From: Mycolicibacterium bacteremicum
Lineage (GTDB): Bacteria > Actinomycetota > Actinomycetes > Mycobacteriales > Mycobacteriaceae
Direction of reading: 5' to 3'
Assembly: GCF_002086115.1 (NCBI RefSeq)
Contig: NZ_MVHJ01000008.1
Coordinates: 176,268-240,267 of the forward strand
Length of the DNA stretch: 64,000 bases
Shown here: positions 1-11,027 of the stretch, one piece after another
Layout: each line of letters opens with the position of its first letter
Position numbering within the stretch: the first letter of the stretch is position 1
Program-made: the position numbers and the translations under genes
Notes under the pieces: generated by a model
Told to the model about the DNA's origin: nothing
Databases searched by the model: none
What the model saw: the letters and a program-made list of their open reading frames with translations, nothing else

Positions 1-219
1 GGTGGTCCAGCCGTCGGGCATGTTCCACTGCGGATCATTGGGCATCAGCCCCGCGACCTGCACGCCGTCGACGAAGGCGCTGACGTAGCCACCGTATTCG
101 GGTCCGGCGGACTCGAAGGTCCAGCCGAATACCGCACCATAGAAGCGTTGCGCACCCTCGATATCCGAGGTGGACAGGTCGATCCAGCAGGGGGCGCCGA
201 GCGGGTGTGATCTGGTCAT
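1..219 (-). CDS. VOC-fold (glyoxalase/bleomycin-resistance type) protein, C-terminus outside window
   Basis: The first 73 residues are present, starting at the ATG at 219; the gene runs off the left edge. The opening reads MTRSHPLGAPCWIDLSTSD, and a phenylalanine-tyrosine-rich strand (RFYGAVFGW) follows at about residues 26-34. This is the usual beta-alpha-beta-beta-beta start of a vicinal-oxygen-chelate domain. Substrate is unknown. It is the last visible gene of the leftward run that begins at echA6, 49 bp after the toxin-like SRPBCC gene, matching the position of Rv0911 in M. tuberculosis. The family call is good; no function can be assigned from a fragment. Confidence 0.75.
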   Translation of the reverse strand, partial: MTRSHPLGAPCWIDLSTSDIEGAQRFYGAVFGWTFESAGPEYGGYVSAFVDGVQVAGLMPNDPQWNMPDGWTT

Positions 220-268
220 GCTCGTACCGACCCCGCCCGGCACCGAAATTCATCGCCGCATCTGCGGG

Positions 269-700
269 TCAGGAGTACACCTTCTTGAACTGCTCCAGCG
301 ACTGCTGGATATCGCTCTTGAGCGCCCCGGCCACGATCATGCCGATCGGCCCGAACAGCGCAGGCCCGCCGAGGTGGATGTCCAGCTGTACCGAGGCGCC
401 CTCGGGCACCGGTTTGACCCGCGCGATCAGCTTGATCTTCACCCCGCCGACACCGTCGCCGTTGAGCGTCATCGAATCCGGCGGCTTGTAGTTCACGATC
501 GTCCAGTTGACCCGGTTGTTCATCCCCTTGACCTCGACGATGGACGAGATCTTGGTGCCCTTCTCCAGGGTTTCGGGCAGCTTCGAGCGCCACACCCGGT
601 GGATCGTGAGCCATTCGTCGAACCGGGACAGATCCGAGGCGGCCTCCCAGGCCTGCTCCGGCGACAGCGGGACGTCGATGGAGACGGAGAGCTTCGCCAC
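269..700 (-). CDS. SRPBCC-fold protein, Rv0910-type putative toxin
   Basis: A 143-residue single-domain START/polyketide-cyclase-like protein. MAKLSVSIDVPLSPEQAW at the N-terminus is the first strand and helix of the SRPBCC fold, and the glycine-rich LGGPALFGPIG near residues 110-120 leads into the long C-terminal helix. It closely resembles Rv0910, annotated as the toxin partner of Rv0909. Two bases separate its ATG from the stop of the antitoxin-like gene, so the two are co-transcribed and probably translationally coupled. The fold normally binds hydrophobic ligands, and no nuclease-like residues are visible. The toxin role therefore comes from the described gene pair, not from the sequence. 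Confidence 0.85.
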   Translation of the reverse strand: MAKLSVSIDVPLSPEQAWEAASDLSRFDEWLTIHRVWRSKLPETLEKGTKISSIVEVKGMNNRVNWTIVNYKPPDSMTLNGDGVGGVKIKLIARVKPVPEGASVQLDIHLGGPALFGPIGMIVAGALKSDIQQSLEQFKKVYS

Positions 701-702
701 GG

Positions 703-987
703 TCAGGCGGTCGGCGGGGCCGTCGGCGGCTGGTTGTGCGGGGGCACCTGTCCCGGCGGCTGGTTGGCGGGCGGAACCTGGCCCGACTGCTGGTTGGGCG
801 GCACCGGCGGAACGCCGCCGGTCTGCTCGCGGGCGGCCTTCTTCGCGGCCTCCTGCACCTTGTCGACGTGCTGTGCGTACTTGCCCTGGGTCTTCTTGTC
901 GACCAGGTCACCGGCCTTGTCGATGACCGTGTCGACCTTGTCGGCGTTCTTCGCCACCAGGCCCTTGATCTTGTCCAAGAAACTCAT
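703..987 (-). CDS. MT0933/Rv0909-type antitoxin-like protein
   Basis: 94 residues. The first 50 or so (MSFLDKIKGLVAKNADKV onward) are a charged amphipathic helix pair typical of the MT0933_antitox family. The last 35 are low-complexity, with repeated PP-N-Q/PG-Q-V blocks, and look disordered; the M. tuberculosis protein (Rv0909) has only a short tail. It sits 9 bp after ctpE and 2 bp before the SRPBCC gene, so it is made from the long leftward operon rather than from a free-standing toxin-antitoxin promoter. No DNA-binding motif is visible, so autoregulation is not supported. Family membership is clear; antitoxin activity is inferred. Confidence 0.82.
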   Translation of the reverse strand: MSFLDKIKGLVAKNADKVDTVIDKAGDLVDKKTQGKYAQHVDKVQEAAKKAAREQTGGVPPVPPNQQSGQVPPANQPPGQVPPHNQPPTAPPTA

Positions 988-996
988 GCCCCAACC

Positions 997-3362
<2,366 letters not shown>

Positions 3363-3366
<4 letters not shown>

Positions 3367-4910
3367 TTGGTGAACACTCCGTCGTCGTAGTACTCCAGCG
3401 TCAGCTTCGCGCCGTCGAAGGTGGCCTTCGATATCGTTCCGGGCGGGGCGTTCTCGGTGACGAGTGAGAAGGTGAACACGTTGCCGTCCCGGTGCGTCAG
3501 CTCGAAGGAGTCCCCGCGCGGACCCATCCCGAGGAACAGCCTGCCGTCACGTTCGGACACCGTCGCCGGACCCCAGAAATCGTTGCGGTAGACCCCGGTG
3601 TAGGCCGAAAACGGCAGGGCCGGAGCGGGATCCGCCGGAGGCGCCGCGCCCACCAAGGATCCCACCGGATCGCTCATCGGCAGCATCCGCGACGAGTACA
3701 GCTCATACCATGGTTCGCGGACCTCACCGAACTGCACCAGATCGGCGAACTGCGCGGTCAGTGCCTCCGGCACACCGGAGATCGTGCCGTTGGTCAGGGC
3801 GATGATCCCGACATCGGCCGAGGGCAGCAGCAGCACGTTGGTGCCCGCCCCGAGTTGGAAGGCACCCGAATGGCTCGCCTCGGTGCGGGCGGCGGCGGTG
3901 GTGCCCAGATTGAATCCGTAGCCGTAAAACCCCGACCGCATGGCGGGTTCGCTGCCCGGGCTCGACACGATCTGCGGTGTCAGTGCCGGCAGCAGCGACG
4001 CCGGTTGCATGAGCGGGTCACCCTCGGCGAGCACCATGGACATCCAGTGCGCCATGTCGTTCACCGAGGAACTCACCCCACCGGCGGGGGCCTGCGCATC
4101 GGGATCGCGGGTGTAGCGCGGTTGGTAGTCACCCGGGGCGACGCGGATGTGGCCGATCGCCCGGTTCTGTCGGATCTCGTAATCGGCGAAGCGGTAGCTC
4201 GTCGAGGTCATCCCCAGCGGGTCGAACAGCGACTCCTGGGCCAGCTGCTCCCAGGGCCTCGCGGCGGCCGCCGCGACCGCCTCGGCGCCGGCGGTCAAGC
4301 CGAAATTGGTGTAGGCGTAGGAGATCCGGAACGGAGCCAGCGGGAGTTGACGCAGCCGTTCCAAAACGTCGCGCCGGCCGTAGCCGATGTCCTCAAGCTG
4401 ATCGCCGGCGTGGTCGGGCAGCCCGGAACGGTGCGAGAACAGATCCCCGACGGTGAGCATCCGGGTGACGGCCGGATCCGACAGGGCGCACCACGGCAGC
4501 TTCTCGGTGACCGGGGTGTCCCAGCCGATGATCTTCGCGTCGACGGCGCGGGCGGCCACCGTGGCGCTGATGGGTTTGGACAGCGAGGCCAGCTGGAACA
4601 CCGTGTCGGGATCGACCGCTTCCCCGGTGCGGATGTCCCGGACACCGAAACCCTTGGCGTAGACGGTTTTTCCACCATGTACCACGGCCACCGCCATGCC
4701 GGGCACCCCCGAGGTGCGCAGCAGTTCCTCGGCGATCCCGTCCAACTTCGCGACCGCGTTGTCCACGGCGTTGTCCGGCAGCGGCATGGCCGGGACCAAC
4801 GGCGGCGGTACCGGCGCGGCCGAGGCCGCGGTGGTTGCCGGCGCACCGGAGTCCGTCGCGCAGCCGGCCAGCAACAGCGCCACCGCCGCACAGGTCAAGA
4901 TCACCTTCAC
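3363..4910 (-). CDS. serine hydrolase lipoprotein, class C beta-lactamase/PBP-like (Rv0907-type)
   Basis: 515 residues. The N-terminus has a short hydrophobic stretch followed by the lipobox LLAGC with Cys17, so the protein is probably an envelope lipoprotein. A proline/alanine linker precedes the penicillin-binding fold. The catalytic SxxK is S109-L-S-K112 and the YxN motif is Y200-T-N202; HSGAF near residue 345 takes the place of the third motif. The last 90 residues resemble the DUF3471-type beta-barrel found after such domains. The likely role is a D-amino-acid or ester hydrolase; true beta-lactamase activity is not implied. Translationally coupled to ctpE and 18 bp after the metallo-hydrolase gene. 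Confidence 0.88.
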
Positions 4911-4928
4911 GGGTTCAACGCTATAGGT

Positions 4929-6023
4929 TCAGTCCCGCCACCACGCATCGATCGAGGCAGCGGACACCTGCTCGCCCGGGCGCGGTGTCGCCACCGCGAC
5001 ACCCTCGGCGGCCGCCGCGGTGAGCATCCGCTCCACCGGCTCCGACCACGGGTGCGGCGCCAGTCGGAACGTCGCCCAATGGATCGGCACCAGCAACCCG
5101 GTGTCGCTGACGTCGCGGTGCGCACGCACCGCCTCCTCGGGATTCATGTGGATGTCCGGCCAGCCCGGGTGGTAGGCGCCGATCGGCATCAGGGTGAGGT
5201 CGAACGGCCCGTAGGCATCGCCGATCCCGCTGAATCCGCGGGTGTAGCCGGTGTCACCGCCGAAGAACGCCCGGTGCCGCGGACCGATCAGCGCCCAGGA
5301 CGACCACAGCGTGACGTTGCGGGTGAGGAACCGGCCCGAGAAGTGCCGGGCCGGGGTGCACACGATGGTCAGCGAACCCAGCTGCGCGCTCTGGTCCCAG
5401 TCGAGTTCGACGATCCGGGCGGCCGGGATGCCCCAGGTTCGCAGGTGCGCGGCGATGCCCAACGGGACGTAGAACTTCGCGCGCTGGCTGCGGGCCAGCG
5501 CCTTGATGGTGTCGATGTCGAGATGGTCGTAATGGTCGTGGCTGATGATCACCGCATCGATGGCCGGCAGCTCGTCCAGTTCGGCAGGCACCGGGTGCAG
5601 CCGCTGCGGCCCGATCACCCGCGAGGGTGAGCAGCGCTGACTCCACACCGGGTCGGCCAGCACCCGGTAGCCGTCGACCTCGATCATCACCGAGGAGTGC
5701 CCGTACCAGGTGGCGGCCAGGTCGGCGGGTGCGCTGTCCGGCGCAGGCCGGACCAACGGAATGTCCCGCGACGGGTATTGGGGGCGGCCACCGGTGAGGA
5801 TGTCGCGCACCAGCGCGAACTGGTCCTCCCGGCTCAGCTGGACCTCCGAGGCCGGCTCGCGGTTGACGAAGACACCGTCGCGCCAGTTCGGCGACCGCTT
5901 CGCCGCGGCACCGATATCGGCCGCGCCGAGCGCGCTGGGGGTGCCCTGCACGGCGCGCAGCAGCCAGCCGCCCGCGGCCACCGCCGCAGTGCCGCCCAGG
6001 ACCCGGGCCGCCGCGCCGAACAT
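4929..6023 (-). CDS. metallo-beta-lactamase-fold hydrolase, NAPE-PLD-like (Rv0906-type)
   Basis: 364 residues from the ATG at 6023, whose A is shared with the TGA of echA6 (TGATG); the open frame extends further upstream but only inside echA6. Residues 1-34 form a hydrophobic membrane-anchor or signal segment. The zinc site H162-D-H164-Y-D166-H167 is intact, with further metal ligands expected at GGDTG near residue 258 and at the late His in VPIHW. The lipid-phosphodiesterase branch (NAPE-PLD, UlaG-like) shares this layout. The reaction in mycobacteria is not settled. Its position next to echA6 suggests a lipid-linked role, which is inference. Confidence 0.88.
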   Translation of the reverse strand: MFGAAARVLGGTAAVAAGGWLLRAVQGTPSALGAADIGAAAKRSPNWRDGVFVNREPASEVQLSREDQFALVRDILTGGRPQYPSRDIPLVRPAPDSAPADLAATWYGHSSVMIEVDGYRVLADPVWSQRCSPSRVIGPQRLHPVPAELDELPAIDAVIISHDHYDHLDIDTIKALARSQRAKFYVPLGIAAHLRTWGIPAARIVELDWDQSAQLGSLTIVCTPARHFSGRFLTRNVTLWSSWALIGPRHRAFFGGDTGYTRGFSGIGDAYGPFDLTLMPIGAYHPGWPDIHMNPEEAVRAHRDVSDTGLLVPIHWATFRLAPHPWSEPVERMLTAAAAEGVAVATPRPGEQVSAASIDAWWRD

Positions 6024-6769
6024 CAGGCGCCTTGGAAGTTCGGTGCGCGCTTCTCGATGCGGGCCACCTGCGCCTCGATGACATCCGGGCTGGCCCAGGC
6101 CTTGTCGAAGCCCTCCTTGTGGGCCGGCCACGGATCCTCGTAGGCGCCGTCGTCGTTGAGGACGCGCTTGGAGTGCGCCACCGACAGCGGGGCGTAGCCG
6201 GCGATCTCGGCGGCCCAGCTCTGCGCGTCGGCCAGCTCACCCACCCGGTTGACCATGCCGGTCTGCACCGCGGTGTCGAGGTCCAGGCGTTCGGCGGCGA
6301 TCAGCATGGCGCGGGCGCGGCCGTGGCCGACCAGCGACACCAGCCGGCGGATCGACCAGTTGTCCAAGGCCAGGCCGTACTTGGCGATGGGGAACTGGAA
6401 AAAGGTTCCCGGCACGGCGACCCGCAGGTCGCAGATCATGGCCAGGATGACGCCGGCCCCGATGGCCGGGCCGTTGAGCGCGGCGATGATCGGCACCGGG
6501 CTGGCGTCGATGGCCAGGTTCAGGTCTTTGGCCTTGTCCGGCAACTCCTTGGCCACCCCTTCGGCGTCGGACAGGTCGGCACCGGCGCTGAACACCGTGC
6601 CCTGCCCGGTCAGCACGATGGCCCGCACACCGGTGGACGCGGCGTCCTGGCTGGCTTTCTCGATCTCTTCGCGTAGGCCGTCGACCAGTGCGGCGTTCAG
6701 CGCGTTGCGGCGCTCGGGCCGCTGCATCTCCAGGGTGAGGACGTTGCCGTCGCGGGTCACTCCAATCAT
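6023..6769 (-). CDS. echA6: enoyl-CoA hydratase/isomerase homologue EchA6
   Basis: 248 residues in the crotonase fold. The start is set at the ATG at 6769 ([20 protein letters not shown]), matching M. tuberculosis EchA6. An in-frame start 45 bp upstream would run back into the divergent accD3 gene. The oxyanion-hole loop (SAGADLSD, then NGPAIGAG) is present. EchA6 in M. tuberculosis lacks hydratase activity and instead binds long-chain acyl-CoA and feeds FAS-II for mycolic acid synthesis; the same role is likely here. It heads the leftward operon. A TAGGCT -10 box 7 bp before the ATG suggests a leaderless transcript. Confidence 0.92.
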   Translation of the reverse strand: MIGVTRDGNVLTLEMQRPERRNALNAALVDGLREEIEKASQDAASTGVRAIVLTGQGTVFSAGADLSDAEGVAKELPDKAKDLNLAIDASPVPIIAALNGPAIGAGVILAMICDLRVAVPGTFFQFPIAKYGLALDNWSIRRLVSLVGHGRARAMLIAAERLDLDTAVQTGMVNRVGELADAQSWAAEIAGYAPLSVAHSKRVLNDDGAYEDPWPAHKEGFDKAWASPDVIEAQVARIEKRAPNFQGA

Positions 6770-6795
6770 GGGGACCAGCCTATTAGCCTTCTCGT
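6770..6795. promoter_or_regulatory. 26-bp bidirectional leaderless promoter between echA6 and accD3
   Basis: Only 26 bp separate the two divergent start codons. On the minus strand TAGGCT (6782-6777) ends 7 bp before the echA6 ATG. On the plus strand TAGCCT (6784-6789) ends 6 bp before the accD3 GTG. Both fit the mycobacterial TANNNT -10 consensus at the spacing expected when the start codon is the +1 base. Neither side has room for a Shine-Dalgarno sequence. The promoters are inferred from spacing and motif only. Confidence 0.55.
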
Positions 6796-8241
6796 GTGAG
6801 CAGTGCGCTGGCACTACGTGATGCCGTCCTGGACGAGGGTTCCTTCCGTAGCTGGGACACCGCCCCGCTGCAGGTGGCGACCACCGACGAGTACCGATCC
6901 GAGTTGGCGGCCGCGGCCGGGAAATCCGGTCTCGACGAGTCGGTGCTGACCGGGGAGGGCACCGTGTTCGGGCGCCGGGTAGCCGTGCTGGCCTGCGAAT
7001 TCGAGTTCCTGGCCGGGTCCATCGGGGTGGCGGCCGCGGAACGGATCACCGCCGCGATCACCCGGGCGACCGCCGAGCGGCTGCCGCTGGTGGCCTCGCC
7101 GGCCTCCGGCGGCACGCGCATGCAGGAGGGCACCGTCGCGTTCCTGCAGATGGTCAAGATCGCCGCCGCCGTGCAGTTGCACAAGCGCGAACATCTGCCC
7201 TACATCGTCTATCTGCGCCACCCCACCACCGGCGGGGTGTTCGCGTCCTGGGGTTCGCTCGGGCACGTCACCGCCGCCGAACCCGGCGCGCTCATCGGCT
7301 TCCTGGGGCCCCGGGTGTATGAGCACCTGTACGGCGAGAAGTTCCCGGCCGGGGTGCAGACCGCCGAGAACCTCTACCAGCACGGTGTCATCGACGGGGT
7401 GGTCGCGCTGCCGCAGCTGCGGTCGGTGCTCAACCGCACCCTGGCCGTGCTGTGCGACCCGCCGGGCCCGGCTCCCGAGGCGCCCGACGCCGACCCGATT
7501 CCCGATATCGCGGCGTGGGACTCGGTGCTGACCTCGCGGCGGCCGGACCGGCCGGGGTCGGAGTACGTGCTGCGGCACGGCACCGCCGATCCCGTGCAGC
7601 TGTCCGGTAACGGCACGCAGATGCTGTTGGCATTGGCCCGGTTCGGCGGCCAGCCTGCGGTGGTGCTCGGACAGCGCCGGCTCGGCATGCTGGGGCCGGA
7701 GGCCCTGCGGGAGGCGCGCCGGGGCATGGCGCTGGCAGCGGGGTTGCGGCTACCGCTGGTGTCGATCATCGACACCGCGGGTCCGGCGCTGTCGGCCGAG
7801 GCCGAGCAGGAGGGGTTGGCAGGTGAGATCGCCCGCTGTCTGGCCGAGTTGGTGACGCTGCAGGTGCCGACGGTGTCGGTGCTGCTCGGTCAGGGCAGCG
7901 GCGGGCCGGCGCTGGCGATGGTGCCCGCCGATCGGGTGCTGGCCGCCCAGCACGGCTGGTTGGCGCCGCTGCCGCCCGAGGGGGCCAGCGCCATCGTCTT
8001 CCGCGACACCGATCACGCGCCGGAACTGTCTGCCGCGCAGGGCATCCGCTCGGCGGATCTGTTGCGCGACGGGATCGTCGACGCGATCGTGGCCGAACAC
8101 CCGGACGCCGCCGACGAACCGCGGGCGTTCACCGAACGGCTGGCGTCGACCATCGCCGTGGAGTTACACCGGCTGCGGGCGATGTCCGATCTGGAGCGGG
8201 TCGGCACCCGGCTGCACCGCTACCGCCGGATCGGCCTGTAG
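6796..8241 (+). CDS. accD3: acyl-CoA carboxylase carboxyltransferase-like subunit AccD3
   Basis: 481 residues from the GTG at 6796. It has two crotonase-like carboxyltransferase halves: an acyl-CoA-binding half with [12 protein letters not shown] near residue 100, and a biotin-side half with [11 protein letters not shown] near residue 368. It is like AccD3 of M. tuberculosis (495 aa), whose substrate is not firmly known. There is no adjacent biotin carboxylase gene. The 3' end overlaps the last 78 bp of the convergent sensor-kinase gene. In M. tuberculosis accD3 sits next to prrA; here about 20 kb separates them. Confidence 0.9.
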   Translation: MSSALALRDAVLDEGSFRSWDTAPLQVATTDEYRSELAAAAGKSGLDESVLTGEGTVFGRRVAVLACEFEFLAGSIGVAAAERITAAITRATAERLPLVASPASGGTRMQEGTVAFLQMVKIAAAVQLHKREHLPYIVYLRHPTTGGVFASWGSLGHVTAAEPGALIGFLGPRVYEHLYGEKFPAGVQTAENLYQHGVIDGVVALPQLRSVLNRTLAVLCDPPGPAPEAPDADPIPDIAAWDSVLTSRRPDRPGSEYVLRHGTADPVQLSGNGTQMLLALARFGGQPAVVLGQRRLGMLGPEALREARRGMALAAGLRLPLVSIIDTAGPALSAEAEQEGLAGEIARCLAELVTLQVPTVSVLLGQGSGGPALAMVPADRVLAAQHGWLAPLPPEGASAIVFRDTDHAPELSAAQGIRSADLLRDGIVDAIVAEHPDAADEPRAFTERLASTIAVELHRLRAMSDLERVGTRLHRYRRIGL

Positions 8242-9702
8242 CACCGGCAGCCGGACCGCGAATGTCGTTGCGCCGGGCATGGATCGGGCCGTGATCGACC
8301 CGCCATGCGCCTCCGTGATCGATGCGGCGATGGACAGACCCAGCCCGAAGCTGCCCGCCTCACGGGAGCGTGACTTGTCCGCGCGCACGAACCGCTCGAA
8401 CAGGTGCGGCAGCAGTTCGGCCGCGATGCCGGGTCCGTCGTCGGTGACGGTCAGGTCCACCCCGTCCGGGCCCACCACGACGGCCGCCTCGACGGTGGTC
8501 CCCGCCGGGGTGTGCACCCGCGCGTTGTGCAGCAGGTTGGCGATGGTCTGGTGCAGCCGGGCCCGGTCGCCGCGCACCCACACCGCAGTGTCGGGCACAT
8601 CGAGGGTCCAGCGGTGCTCGGGCGCCGACACCGCGACGTCGTTGACCGCGTCGGTGAGCAGTCCGGTCAGATCGACGGCGACCATGTCGAGGTCCTGCCC
8701 CTCGTCGAGGCGGGCCAGCAGCAGCAGATCGGCCACCAGCGAGCTCATCCGGCGCGCCTCGGCCTCGATCCGGGCCAGCGAATATTCGGTCATCTCCGGG
8801 AGCACGGCGGCATCCTGGCGGGTCAGCTCGGCGTACCCGTGGATCGCCGCCAGCGGGGTACGCAGTTCATGGCTGGCGTCGGTGATGAACTGGCGCATCC
8901 GCCGGTCGGAGGCGGCGACATCGGACAGCGCGCCCTCGACGTGGTCGAGCAGCCGGTTCAGGGTGTCACCCACCTGGCCGACCTCGGTGCGGGGATCGGT
9001 GTCCCCGGCGGGCACCCGCGGGGTGATGGTGTGGTTGTCGCGGTCCAGCGGCAGCGTCGCGACCTCAGCCGCGGTCGCCGACACCCGGTGCAGCGGCCGC
9101 AGGGCGAACCGGACGATGGCCAGCGTGCTCAGGGCAGTGACCACCAGCGCCAGCAGGGTCAGCCCGGTGACGACGGCGGTCTCGCGCACCATCGCCTCCC
9201 ACGCCGGGGTGCGGGAGACGCCGGTCACCAGTATCTCGCCGTCCTCACCGGATTGCCCCGCCATCCGGTACCAGCCCAGGCCGGGCAGTTCGACGGTACG
9301 GATCTGGCCGTCGGCCCACGCTGTCTCGGCGATGGTGGCCAGAGCCTGCGGCGGCGCAGGGACGGCGTCGTCGGGCAGGAAGTGCGCGGAGTCGACGACC
9401 TGCCCGCCCTGGATCAGTGCGACGACGTTGCCCTGCGCCTGACCGATCAGGTTGACCAGAGGCTTCATCTCGCCCGGTCCGGGCAGTTCGCCGTCGGGAC
9501 CCGGGGTGGAGCGGTACTTGACGACGGAGCTGACGCACCCCTGCAGCGCGCCGGCGAGCTGGGTGTCGATGATGCCCAGCACCGAGGAGCGCAGTGTCAC
9601 CACCGACATGGCACCGATGGTCGCGACCGCCAGCATCACCATCAGCGACAGTCCGACGACCAGCTGCCGCAGCAGCGTCCAGCTGCGCCACACCCGCATC
9701 AC
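8164..9702 (-). CDS. sensor histidine kinase, TcrY/TrcS-like
   Basis: 512 residues. One membrane helix spans about 11-36, an extracytoplasmic sensor domain of about 135 residues follows, and a second helix lies near 174-197. A HAMP domain runs about 198-260. The H-box SHELRTPL carries the phospho-acceptor His278, the N-box is LLHNARVHTP near 390, and the glycine box reads DDGPGIA. A catalytic HATPase_c domain ends near residue 485. The ATG overlaps the regulator's stop by 4 bp. The last 25 residues, after the ATPase domain, are encoded antisense to the end of accD3 and look unconserved. The signal sensed is unknown; a role towards the adjacent DoxX genes is inferred. Confidence 0.88.
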   Translation of the reverse strand: MMRVWRSWTLLRQLVVGLSLMVMLAVATIGAMSVVTLRSSVLGIIDTQLAGALQGCVSSVVKYRSTPGPDGELPGPGEMKPLVNLIGQAQGNVVALIQGGQVVDSAHFLPDDAVPAPPQALATIAETAWADGQIRTVELPGLGWYRMAGQSGEDGEILVTGVSRTPAWEAMVRETAVVTGLTLLALVVTALSTLAIVRFALRPLHRVSATAAEVATLPLDRDNHTITPRVPAGDTDPRTEVGQVGDTLNRLLDHVEGALSDVAASDRRMRQFITDASHELRTPLAAIHGYAELTRQDAAVLPEMTEYSLARIEAEARRMSSLVADLLLLARLDEGQDLDMVAVDLTGLLTDAVNDVAVSAPEHRWTLDVPDTAVWVRGDRARLHQTIANLLHNARVHTPAGTTVEAAVVVGPDGVDLTVTDDGPGIAAELLPHLFERFVRADKSRSREAGSFGLGLSIAASITEAHGGSITARSMPGATTFAVRLPVLQADPAVAVQPGADPLQIGHRPQPV

Positions 9703-10466
9703 GGCGCGGCTCGCAGCAGGTAGCCGACACCGCGCACGGTGTGGATCATCGGCTCCCGGTCGGTGTCGATCTTCTTGCGCAGATACGACACGTACAGGTC
9801 GACGATGCTCGTCTTGCCGCCGAAGTCGTAGTCCCAGACCCGTTGCAGGATCTCCATGCGGCTCAACGCTCTTCGCGGATTGCGCATCAGGAACCGGAGC
9901 AGGTCGAATTCGGTGGAGGTCAATGCGATCGGCTCGCCACCGCGGGTCACCTCCCGGCTGGCGACGTCGAGGGACAGGTCGCCGACGGTCAGCGACTCGT
10001 CCTCGGCCGGGGTCAGGTAGGCGGTGCGGCGCAGCAGGCCGCGCAGCCGAGCGACCAGTTCCTCCAACGAGAACGGTTTGGTCATGTAGTCGTCGCCGCC
10101 GGCGGTCAGCCCGTTGACCCGGTCGGCCACCGAGTCGCGGGCGGTGAGGAACAGCGTCGGGGTGTAGACGTCGGATTCACGGATTTGCGCCAACACTTCC
10201 AGGCCGTCGGTGCCCGGCATCATGATGTCCAGCACCAGCAGGTCCGGCGTGTTCGCCCGGTATTTTTCCAGGGCCTCGACAGCGTCGTGCGCGACGTCGA
10301 TCTCCCAGCCCTCGTAGGTGAGAGCCATCCGGATCAGATTCGTCAGTGCGCGTTCGTCGTCGACGAGCAGCACCCGGATGGGGGAACCGTCGGCGCGATA
10401 CATCTTCGGCAGCTGACCGAGGATGGCGCGCCGCGGCCCCTGGTCGTCGACGGGTGCGGTTTTCAC
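9699..10466 (-). CDS. OmpR/PhoB-family response regulator, TcrX/TrcR-like
   Basis: 255 residues from the GTG at 10466; an ATG at 10403 (MYRADGSPIRV) is the alternative. The longer form is preferred because related mycobacterial regulators carry this basic N-terminal extension. The receiver domain has the acidic pair D36-D37 and the phospho-acceptor D80 in LVLDIMMPGTDG. A winged-helix DNA-binding domain follows, with the recognition helix in the KTSIVDLYVSYLRKKI region and the ending HTVRGVGYLLR. It is translated in a 4-bp overlap with its kinase. Upstream repeats at 10541-10568 may be its own binding site. Confidence 0.88.
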   Translation of the reverse strand: MKTAPVDDQGPRRAILGQLPKMYRADGSPIRVLLVDDERALTNLIRMALTYEGWEIDVAHDAVEALEKYRANTPDLLVLDIMMPGTDGLEVLAQIRESDVYTPTLFLTARDSVADRVNGLTAGGDDYMTKPFSLEELVARLRGLLRRTAYLTPAEDESLTVGDLSLDVASREVTRGGEPIALTSTEFDLLRFLMRNPRRALSRMEILQRVWDYDFGGKTSIVDLYVSYLRKKIDTDREPMIHTVRGVGYLLRAAP

Positions 10467-10540
10467 CTCTCCATTGTTGCCGCACTTTCGTGCCGGAGAA
10501 CATTTGAATCGTCTATGAGAGTCCCGGCCCGGTCCCGGCC

Positions 10541-10568
10541 TACCGGAAGACTTGGACGCGTACCGGAA
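10541..10568. promoter_or_regulatory. direct repeats TACCGGAA, candidate response-regulator site
   Basis: TACCGGAA occurs at 10541-10548 and again at 10561-10568, exactly 20 bp apart, close to two helical turns. This is the geometry OmpR-family dimers use. The same 8-mer in inverted form (TTCCGGTA) lies at 11040-11047, 30 bp before the second DoxX gene. The repeats sit between the divergent regulator and the first DoxX gene. Binding is inferred. Confidence 0.4.
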
Positions 10569-10628
10569 CTCGGTATCCGTCAGCGGGGACGGCGCCCGTT
10601 CACTCATCCACCGAAAGGTCCGAACACC

Positions 10629-11027
10629 ATGACCACCTCCACGACAGCGGTCGAAACACGCCTCGCGTCGAACACCCCCGTCGTGCTCGGCGTGTTCCGG
10701 ATCCTTGTGGGTCTGATGTTCGTCATGCACGGCACGGTCAAACTGTTCGGTTTCCCCAGCGGGTCGCCGGCCGCCGTCGGCACCTGGCCCGCGTGGTGGG
10801 CCGGCGTGCTGGAAGTCGTGCTGGGTCTGCTCATCACCGTCGGCTTCTTCACCCGTATCGCCGCCTTCGTCGCCTCCGGCATGATGGCCGTGGCCTACTT
10901 CTGGATGCACTTCCCGGACGGCTTCTGGCCCATCGACAACGGCGGTGAAACCGCGGCGCTGTACAGCTTCATCTTCCTGTTGCTGGTGTTCACCGGCCCG
11001 GGAGCGTTGTCGATCAACCGCAGGTAG
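10629..11027 (+). CDS. DoxX-family membrane protein (copy A)
   Basis: 132 residues with four predicted membrane helices. The family glycine motif GVFRILVGLMFVMHGTVKLFG lies at about residues 23-43, and a second amphipathic segment ends in GALSINRR. DoxX/SURF4-like proteins act in redox homeostasis; in mycobacteria a DoxX forms a complex with superoxide dismutase and the sulfurtransferase SseA. No cysteine pair is visible here. The start is the ATG at 10629. It is divergent from the two-component regulator and 42 bp upstream of a near-identical copy. Confidence 0.88.
   Translation: MTTSTTAVETRLASNTPVVLGVFRILVGLMFVMHGTVKLFGFPSGSPAAVGTWPAWWAGVLEVVLGLLITVGFFTRIAAFVASGMMAVAYFWMHFPDGFWPIDNGGETAALYSFIFLLLVFTGPGALSINRR

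Noticed and set aside
3492..5630. 712-codon open frame on the plus strand opposite the serine hydrolase and metallo-hydrolase
   Set aside because: Spans two real genes and their junction and has no motif; an antisense artefact.
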